This document shows positions 1 to 4,875 of a stretch of 8,576 bases of DNA, one piece after another (position 1 is the stretch's first letter; each line of letters begins with the position of its first letter). Source of the stretch: Actinomycetota bacterium (lineage in GTDB: Bacteria; Actinomycetota; UBA4738; HRBIN12); NCBI GenBank assembly GCA_005883885.1, contig VAYF01000014.1:1-8576 (forward strand), in the 5' to 3' direction. The position numbers and the translations under genes are program-made. The notes below the pieces were generated by a model. The model was not told where the DNA came from, ran no database searches, and worked only from the letters and a program-made list of their open reading frames with translations.

Positions 1-1
1 C

Positions 2-715
2 CTCGATCAGCTCGACGAGGATTGCCGCGAGCGGCTCGGGAAGAATCCGCTCCGCGTCTTCGACTGCAAGGTGGACGGCCGGAAGGACTTCGTCCTCGCC
101 GCTCCGACGATCGCCGATCGGTTGTGCGGCCCGTGCACCGAGCACTTCGGCGGGGTCCGATCCGGTCTCGAAGAGGCGGGCGTCGGGTACGAGCTGGATC
201 CGCGGCTCGTCCGCGGGCTCGATTACTACACGCGCACGGCCTTCGAATGGATCTCGACGAACGAGACGTCCGTGCAGGCGGCGACGTTCAACGCCGGCGG
301 GCGCTACGACGGGCTGGCCGAAGCCCTCGGTGGCCCGGCGACGCCGGGCGTCGGGTTCGCGCTGGGGCTCGATCGGGTGCGGATGGCGATGGACCGGGAG
401 GGCCTCCCGCGGGCGGCGGCGCGCGCGTCCCGGTGCTTCGTTGTCGCCGTGGGTGAGGGCGACGCGCGCGCGGCCGCCCACCGGCTGGTGGACGAGCTCC
501 GCGACGCGGGCGTGCCGGCCGAGCGTTCGTACGAGGATCGGCCGCTCAAGGCGCAGCTCAAGATGGCCGATCACGCCGGGGCCGCGTTCGCTGCGATGGT
601 GGGGGAGCGCGAGCTCGCGGGCGGTGTCGTGACCCTGCGGCGTCTGGCCGACGGCGAGCAGGAGACCATCGCGATGGAAGAGCTCGCGGGCCGGCTCCTT
701 CGAGAGGATCCATGA
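2..715 (+). CDS. hisS: Histidyl-tRNA synthetase, C-terminal part (5' end outside window)
   Basis: Charges tRNA-His with histidine in the cytoplasm. The frame is open from base 2, giving 237 residues. The family is about 420 long, so roughly the first 180 residues, with class II motifs 1 and 2, lie upstream. What is visible is the histidine-binding stretch LVRGLDYYTRTAFEW (positions about 203-247), followed by AGGRYDGL and class II motif 3, GVGFALGLDR, whose last Arg binds ATP. An anticodon-binding domain of about 95 residues follows, ending LLREDP. The ATG at 71 falls inside the conserved domain and is not a start. The TGA at 713-715 overlaps the aspS start as ATGA, so the two are probably translationally coupled in one operon. 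No damage is seen in the visible part. Confidence 0.96.
   Translation, partial: LDQLDEDCRERLGKNPLRVFDCKVDGRKDFVLAAPTIADRLCGPCTEHFGGVRSGLEEAGVGYELDPRLVRGLDYYTRTAFEWISTNETSVQAATFNAGGRYDGLAEALGGPATPGVGFALGLDRVRMAMDREGLPRAAARASRCFVVAVGEGDARAAAHRLVDELRDAGVPAERSYEDRPLKAQLKMADHAGAAFAAMVGERELAGGVVTLRRLADGEQETIAMEELAGRLLREDP
702..708 (+). promoter_or_regulatory. Ribosome binding site for aspS
   Basis: GAGAGGA lies at the end of hisS, 3 nt before ATG 712 and 6 nt before ATG 715. The spacing favours initiation at 715, two residues from the hisS end, although 712 gives the common ATGA overlap. Either way translation of aspS is probably coupled to that of hisS. Confidence 0.5.
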
Positions 716-2511
716 TGGATCCGTCCGCGATGGTCACCGCGATGCGGACGCACACGTGCGGCGAGCTCCGCCTGACGCATGCCGGCGACCAGGTGGCGCT
801 GTGCGGCTGGGTCGCCCACCGCCGCGACCACGGCGGCGTGACGTTCATCGACCTGCGCGATCGCGAGGGCGTCGTGCAGACCGTGTTCCATCCGGACGAC
901 GCTCCCGTGGCGCACGCCGCCGCGCAGGAGCTTCGTGGCGAGTGGGTCGTGCGGATCATGGGCGTCGTGCGCGAGCGACCCGCCGGCATGGCGAACGTCG
1001 ATCTCGCGACCGGGGCGGTGGAGGTCGCGGTAACGTCCGTGGAGGTGCTCAACCGCGCGGAAACGCCGCCGTTCGTGATCGAAGACCGGATCGAGGCCGA
1101 TGAGCTGCTCCGGCTGGAGTATCGCTACCTGGACCTGCGGCGACCCGAGATGACCCGCGGGCTGCGACTGCGCCATGAGATCAATCGGACGATCCGCGAG
1201 CACTTGGACCCTCTCGGGTTCCTCGAGGTGGAGACGCCGGTCCTGACGACCGCCACGCCTGAGGGCGCACGCGACTTCCTGGTCCCTTCGCGGATGTTCC
1301 CCGGCTCCTTCTACGCGCTGCCGCAGTCTCCGCAGCAGCTCAAGCAGCTGCTGATGGTCGCCGGACAGGACCGCTACTACCAGATCGTGCGATGCCTCCG
1401 CGACGAGAAGCCGCGCGCCGACCGCGGGCTCGAGTTCACGCAGCTCGACGTCGAGATGTCGTTCGCAGACGAGGACGACGTCATGGCGGTGATCGAGCCG
1501 CTCTACGTTCGGATCGTCCGGGAGACGCAGGGGGTCGACGTGAGCACGCCCTTCCGTCGCATGTCCTACGACGAGATGCTCGAACGCTACGGCTCGGATA
1601 AGCCCGACCTCCGGTACGGGATGGAGCTCTCGACGTTCACGGACCTCTTCGAGGGCTCGGGGTTCACGTCGTTCGCGAAGGTCGCGGCCGACGGCGGCGT
1701 GATCAAGGGGCTCGTCGCTCCCGGCGGCGCCGCGGCCCTCTCGCGCAAGGAGCTGGACAGGCTGGTCGAGGATGCGAAGGGCCGCGGCGCCGCCGGGCTC
1801 GTGTGGATCGCGGTCGAGGACGGTGGAGCCCTCCGATCGCCGGTCGAGAAGTTCTTGAGCGACGAGGAGCGGACCGGGATCCTCGAGCGCACCGATGCCG
1901 GCACCGGGGATCTGGTGTGCCTCGTCGCCGACCGGATCGATCGGACGAACGTCGCGCTCGACGGGCTCCGACGGGACCTTGCCGCGCGGCTCGAGCTGAT
2001 CTCGGAGAACCTCTGGGAGTTCGTCTGGTACTTCGAGCCCCCGCTGTTCGAGTGGAGTGATGACGAGGACAAGTGGGTCTCGAACCACCACCCGTTCACG
2101 GCGCCGCTCACCGACGACCTCGAGCCCCGGACGGCGAAGGCCCGCGCCTATGACCTGGTCTTGAACGGGTTCGAGCTGGGCGGTGGCTCGATCCGGATCC
2201 ACGATCCGCAGATCCAGGAGCGTGTCTTCGAGGTCCTCGGGTTGTCGCACGAGGAGATCGATGCGAAGTTCGGCCATCTGATCCGCGCGTTCCGCTTCGG
2301 GGCTCCGCCCCACGGCGGGATCGCGATGGGGATCGACCGGTTGGCCATGCTGATGGCCGGGAAGGATGCGATCCGTGACGTGCAGGCGTTCCCGAAGGCG
2401 CAGTCGGGGGCCGATCCGTTGATGGGTGGGCCCTCGCCCGTCGACGCCGGGCAGCTCCGCGAGCTCGGTATCAGCGTGCTCGAGCCACCGCGGGCGGAAG
2501 GCGAGCGCTGA
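712..2511 (+). CDS. aspS: Aspartyl-tRNA synthetase (probably non-discriminating Asp/Asn type)
   Basis: Class II enzyme charging tRNA-Asp, and perhaps tRNA-Asn. It has 599 residues, usual for the bacterial type. Order: N-terminal OB anticodon-binding fold (about 12-110); catalytic core with YRYLDLRRPEM, TTATPEGARDFLVPSR and QSPQQLKQLLM; motif 2 RDEKPRADRGLEFTQLD; the bacterial GAD insertion (about 300-425); then ELGGGSIRIHDPQIQERVF and motif 3 GAPPHGGIAMGIDRL. His40 (RRDHGG) and Gly92 (RPAGMAN) match the His31/Gly83 pair reported for non-discriminating AspRS in Pseudomonas aeruginosa; that this one charges tRNA-Asn is inference. The start is uncertain. ATG 712 gives the ATGA overlap with hisS. 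ATG 715 is better spaced (6 nt) from GAGAGGA at 702-708. ATG 742 (MRTHTCGEL) matches where most homologues begin but lacks a ribosome binding site. The motif 2 loop departs from the usual RDEDLRADRQPEF. Confidence 0.96.
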   Translation: MMDPSAMVTAMRTHTCGELRLTHAGDQVALCGWVAHRRDHGGVTFIDLRDREGVVQTVFHPDDAPVAHAAAQELRGEWVVRIMGVVRERPAGMANVDLATGAVEVAVTSVEVLNRAETPPFVIEDRIEADELLRLEYRYLDLRRPEMTRGLRLRHEINRTIREHLDPLGFLEVETPVLTTATPEGARDFLVPSRMFPGSFYALPQSPQQLKQLLMVAGQDRYYQIVRCLRDEKPRADRGLEFTQLDVEMSFADEDDVMAVIEPLYVRIVRETQGVDVSTPFRRMSYDEMLERYGSDKPDLRYGMELSTFTDLFEGSGFTSFAKVAADGGVIKGLVAPGGAAALSRKELDRLVEDAKGRGAAGLVWIAVEDGGALRSPVEKFLSDEERTGILERTDAGTGDLVCLVADRIDRTNVALDGLRRDLAARLELISENLWEFVWYFEPPLFEWSDDEDKWVSNHHPFTAPLTDDLEPRTAKARAYDLVLNGFELGGGSIRIHDPQIQERVFEVLGLSHEEIDAKFGHLIRAFRFGAPPHGGIAMGIDRLAMLMAGKDAIRDVQAFPKAQSGADPLMGGPSPVDAGQLRELGISVLEPPRAEGER

Positions 2512-2903
2512 TGGCCTCGCTCGAGCGCGACGACCTCGAACTGCTCCGCGGGGAGAACTACGCCTGGTTCGTCACGCTCGACCCCGACGGGTCACCGGTC
2601 GCCTCGATCACCTGGGTGGACGCGGACGAACGCCACGTGCTGATCAACACCGCGGAAGGGCGGCGCAAGGATCGGAACGCCGCGCGTGATCCGCGGGTGG
2701 TCGTGGCCGTCCAGGCGTTCGACGACCCGTACCGGTGGATCTCGGTCGAGGGGATCGTCGAGGAGCGGGTCACGGGGTCGGAGGCCGAGGCGCACATCGA
2801 CACGTTGAGCCGCCGCTACGACCACGAGCCCTGGACCCCCACACCGGGTCAGGTGCGCGTGCTCTTCCGGATCCGTCCCAAGAACATCGTCCGGTACGAC
2901 TGA
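2511..2903 (+). CDS. PPOX-class split-barrel protein, probable F420- or flavin-dependent oxidoreductase
   Basis: This 130-residue protein has the small pyridoxamine-5'-phosphate-oxidase-like split-barrel fold. Visible signatures are an early strand AWFVTLDPDGSPVASITWV (about 18-36), then GRRKDRNAARDPRVVVAV (about 50-67), where the basic residues are placed to contact cofactor phosphate. DDPYRWISVEGIVEE follows (about 71-85), and a C-terminal strand VLFRIRPKNIVRYD. The pattern resembles the actinobacterial PPOX-class F420-dependent group (TIGR03618, Rv1155-like). Cofactor choice (F420, FMN or PLP) cannot be settled by eye and the substrate is unknown. The start ATG shares one base with the aspS TGA (TGATG), with GGAAGG at about 2496-2501 as ribosome binding site. 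It sits mid-operon between aspS and rarA; a role linked to either neighbour is not evident. A heme-utilisation-like or biliverdin-reductase-like split barrel is the main alternative. Confidence 0.85.
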   Translation: MASLERDDLELLRGENYAWFVTLDPDGSPVASITWVDADERHVLINTAEGRRKDRNAARDPRVVVAVQAFDDPYRWISVEGIVEERVTGSEAEAHIDTLSRRYDHEPWTPTPGQVRVLFRIRPKNIVRYD

Positions 2904-2907
2904 GCCC

Positions 2908-4191
2908 ATGGCCGACGTTCCCCTCGCCGCCCGGATGCGTCCACGCACGCCGGCGGAGTTCGTCGGGCAGACGCACCTGGTCGGACCCGGACGGGCGCTC
3001 ACGAAGCTGATCGAGAAGGGCGCGCTGCCGTCGTTGATCCTGTGGGGGCCCGCCGGTTCCGGCAAGACCACGCTCGCGCACCTGCTGGCCGATGCGGTGG
3101 GTGCCCATCTGATGCAGCTCTCCGCGGTCAACAGCGGCGTGGCCGACGCCCGCAAGGTGATGGACGGCGCCCGCGGCGGTCTGTTCAAGACCGTGTTATT
3201 CGTGGACGAGGTGCATCGGTGGTCCAAGGCACAGCAGGACGTGCTGCTGCCGGCCGTCGAAGAGGGAACCGTGACGCTGATCGGCGCGACGACGGAGAAC
3301 CCGTACTTCTCGTTGAATACCCCGTTGCTCTCCCGGTGCCTGCTGATGCGGCTGGAGCCGCTGTCCGCCGACGACGTGGCGGCGCTGATCCGGCGCGCGT
3401 TGGACGACGCCGAACGCGGGCTCGGCGGGCACGACCTGGCGATCGACGACGACGCGCTCGAGCATCTGGTGACGATCGCCGGCGGGGACGCGCGGATGGC
3501 GCTGATGGGACTCGAGGCTGCCGCTCTCGCGGCCGAGGCCGAGGGTGAGACCCAGATCACCCTGGAGCTCGCCGCCGACGCCGTGCAACGGAAGGCGATC
3601 GTCTACGACCGGCAGGGCGACGCCCACTACGACGTGGTCTCGGCGTTCATCAAGTCGATCCGCGGGTCGGACCCGGATGCCGCGCTGTTCTGGCTCGCGC
3701 GGATGATCGAGGCCGGGGAGGATCCGCGCTTCATCGCGCGCCGGCTGATCGTGCACGCGTCCGAGGACATCGGGCTCGCCGATCCCATGGCGCTGCTGCA
3801 GGCTGCAGCCGCGGCCCAGGCCGTGGAGCACGTCGGTCTACCGGAGGCACGGCTGAACCTCGCGCAGGCGACGATCTACCTCGCGCGTGCCGCGAAGTCG
3901 AACAGCGTCTACACCGCGATCTCGGCGGCGCTCGAGGACGCGGCGTCGGCCGACCCGGTCCCGGCCCATCTGCGCGATGCGTCGTACCCCGGTGCGAAGA
4001 AGCTCGGTCACGGGGAAGGCTACGTGTACCCCCACGACGAAACAGGCCATTGGACCGAACAGGACTACCGGCCCGTCCGCTACCGCGGGAACCGCTACTA
4101 CGAGCCCTCCGAGATGGGCGAGGACACGAAGGATTGGACCCCGGGGGCTGGCCCGGCCCGCCCTTCCCGGCGCGATCCCTCGACCGGGTAG
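2908..4191 (+). CDS. rarA: Replication-associated recombination protein A (RarA/MgsA AAA+ ATPase)
   Basis: AAA+ ATPase of the clamp-loader-like RarA/MgsA/WRNIP1 family, which acts at stalled replication forks with SSB. It has 427 residues, near the usual 430-450. In order: N-terminal LAARMRPRTPAEFVGQ; Walker A GPAGSGKT (47-54); Walker B VLFVDEVH (96-103) running into HRWSKAQQD, where homologues usually have HRFNKAQQD; sensor 1 GATTENP (126-132); and an arginine finger in LSR (141-143). The family-specific C-terminal half contains KAIVYDRQGDAHYDVVSAF, the helical tetramerisation region, and GYVYPHD near the end. About 17 residues rich in Pro, Gly and Arg trail past the conserved YYEPSE. The ATG is 4 nt after the preceding TGA with no clear ribosome binding site, so coupling is likely. 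It ends in TAG; the same frame stays open from there into the DUF948 start. Confidence 0.95.
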   Translation: MADVPLAARMRPRTPAEFVGQTHLVGPGRALTKLIEKGALPSLILWGPAGSGKTTLAHLLADAVGAHLMQLSAVNSGVADARKVMDGARGGLFKTVLFVDEVHRWSKAQQDVLLPAVEEGTVTLIGATTENPYFSLNTPLLSRCLLMRLEPLSADDVAALIRRALDDAERGLGGHDLAIDDDALEHLVTIAGGDARMALMGLEAAALAAEAEGETQITLELAADAVQRKAIVYDRQGDAHYDVVSAFIKSIRGSDPDAALFWLARMIEAGEDPRFIARRLIVHASEDIGLADPMALLQAAAAAQAVEHVGLPEARLNLAQATIYLARAAKSNSVYTAISAALEDAASADPVPAHLRDASYPGAKKLGHGEGYVYPHDETGHWTEQDYRPVRYRGNRYYEPSEMGEDTKDWTPGAGPARPSRRDPSTG

Positions 4192-4194
4192 GCT
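4189..4194 (+). promoter_or_regulatory. Candidate -10 box (TAGGCT) of the DUF948 unit
   Basis: TAGGCT in the context CGACCGGGTAGGCTACG fits the actinobacterial -10 form TAnnnT. It overlaps the rarA stop codon, whose TAG is its first three bases. It lies 36 nt before the DUF948 ATG, leaving a short leader with a strong ribosome binding site. No clear -35 is seen. Very similar elements precede alaS and mltG. Confidence 0.45.
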
Positions 4195-4215
4195 ACGGGG
4201 TTCCGGCCCGGCACC

Positions 4216-4223
4216 GAGGAGGA
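4216..4223 (+). promoter_or_regulatory. Strong ribosome binding site of the DUF948 gene
   Basis: GAGGAGGA ends 7 nt before ATG 4231. It is among the clearest Shine-Dalgarno sites in the window. It fixes the start and argues that the DUF948 gene is translated independently, not as a read-through extension of RarA. Confidence 0.75.
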
Positions 4224-4230
4224 CCGAAGC

Positions 4231-4599
4231 ATGATCGCGACCGCAGGGGACACCGCCCTGATCATCGTGGCCGCCTTGTGGGGCGTCCTCGTCCTGTTCC
4301 TGTGTCTCGTCCTCGCGAACACGTTCCGCGTTCTGGAGAGCACGAAGATGACGATCGACGCGATGCGCGAGGAGACCGTGCCCCTGCTGCGTGAGGTCAA
4401 GACCTCGATCGAGAAGACGAACCGCGAGATCGATCGCGTGGACATCGTCCTGGAGTCGGCGGGATCGATCGTCGGACGGGTGGAGCGAGTCTCCGGGCTG
4501 ATCGAGGAAGCGGCGACGAGCCCGATCGTCAAGCTGATCGCCCTCGGTGCGGGGGTGCGCAAGGGCTTCGCCAAGGCCGCCAAGAAGGCCAAGAAGTAG
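4231..4599 (+). CDS. DUF948 family membrane-anchored coiled-coil protein
   Basis: Small protein of 122 residues. One transmembrane helix lies near the N-terminus (about 8-30, ALIIVAALWGVLVLFLCLVL). An amphipathic helical stretch follows (about 36-90) with ETVPLLREVKTSIEKTNREI and RVDIVLESAGSIVGRVERV. The sequence then reads SPIVKLIALGAGVRKGFAKA and a lysine-rich tail. The PLLxxV, LDRVD-like and PxVKxxAxGxGVR elements match the actinobacterial DUF948 proteins that commonly sit just upstream of alaS. The helix should anchor it in the cytoplasmic membrane with the coiled coil exposed; molecular function is unknown in the family. The start is fixed by GAGGAGGA. The gene ends in TAG and the frame then stays open into the next ORF, whose GTG lies 12 nt on. 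Probably transcribed from the element overlapping the rarA stop. Confidence 0.88.
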   Translation: MIATAGDTALIIVAALWGVLVLFLCLVLANTFRVLESTKMTIDAMREETVPLLREVKTSIEKTNREIDRVDIVLESAGSIVGRVERVSGLIEEAATSPIVKLIALGAGVRKGFAKAAKKAKK

Positions 4600-4611
4600 G
4601 ACCGGAGCGAC

Positions 4612-4875
4612 GTGCGACGACCGTTCTGGGTCGCCCTGGGGGTCGGCTTCGGCGCGGCCGGCGCGATCATGGTCTCGCGCTGGACGCGGCGGCAGGTCCA
4701 ACGGGCGAAGCCGACATCGATCGCTCGGGAAGCGCGGAGCGGGCTGCTGTGCCTGGTCCCGGCGCCGCCTGACCCGCCGGTAGACTCCCCGATGTGGAGG
4801 GCAACCGGATCCGTGAGCTGTTCCTTTCGTTCTTCGAAGAGCGCGAGCACGTCCGCGTCCGTTCGTCTTCGTTGA
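4612..4875 (+). CDS. DUF6167-like small membrane protein with aberrant C-terminus (possible truncation)
   Basis: GTG-start ORF of 87 codons, 12 nt after the DUF948 stop and in the same frame, with GGAG (4604-4607) as a weak ribosome binding site. The first about 45 residues, with MRRPFWVALGVGFGAAGAIM, then SRWTRRQ and PTSIAREARSGLL, look like the start of the DUF6167 proteins found at this locus in other Actinomycetota: a glycine/alanine-rich membrane helix, a basic patch, then the SxAREARxGLL start of a helix. After that the family-like helical tail is missing. The frame runs through Pro-rich and then Ser-rich sequence and overlaps alaS by 82 nt, ending only at TGA 4873-4875. The overlap region reads like an alaS shadow. 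I infer a gene that has lost its 3' part, perhaps by a deletion that moved alaS closer, or one with a lineage-specific tail. Whether it is expressed is uncertain. Confidence 0.5.
   Translation: MRRPFWVALGVGFGAAGAIMVSRWTRRQVQRAKPTSIAREARSGLLCLVPAPPDPPVDSPMWRATGSVSCSFRSSKSASTSASVRLR
4781..4786 (+). promoter_or_regulatory. Candidate -10 box (TAGACT) of the alaS-ruvX unit
   Basis: TAGACT in CCGCCGGTAGACTCCCC matches TAnnnT. Only 7 nt separate it from the alaS GTG at 4794. A transcript starting 6-8 nt downstream would begin at or next to the start codon. No Shine-Dalgarno site precedes the GTG, so leaderless translation is likely. No recognisable -35 is present. Confidence 0.5.

Noticed and set aside
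571..2313. Minus-strand open frame of 580 codons opposite aspS
   Set aside because: Shadow of aspS. The composition is that of reversed high-GC codons and no family features are visible.
4135..4195. G/C-rich stretch near the rarA end considered as a terminator hairpin
   Set aside because: I saw no convincing stem followed by a T-run; the run of G and C reflects a Pro/Gly/Arg-rich protein tail.
2908..4599. RarA-DUF948 fusion protein by UAG read-through
   Set aside because: RarA already has its full family length, DUF948 proteins are stand-alone, and a strong ribosome binding site sits 7 nt before the DUF948 ATG. Normal termination is the simpler reading.
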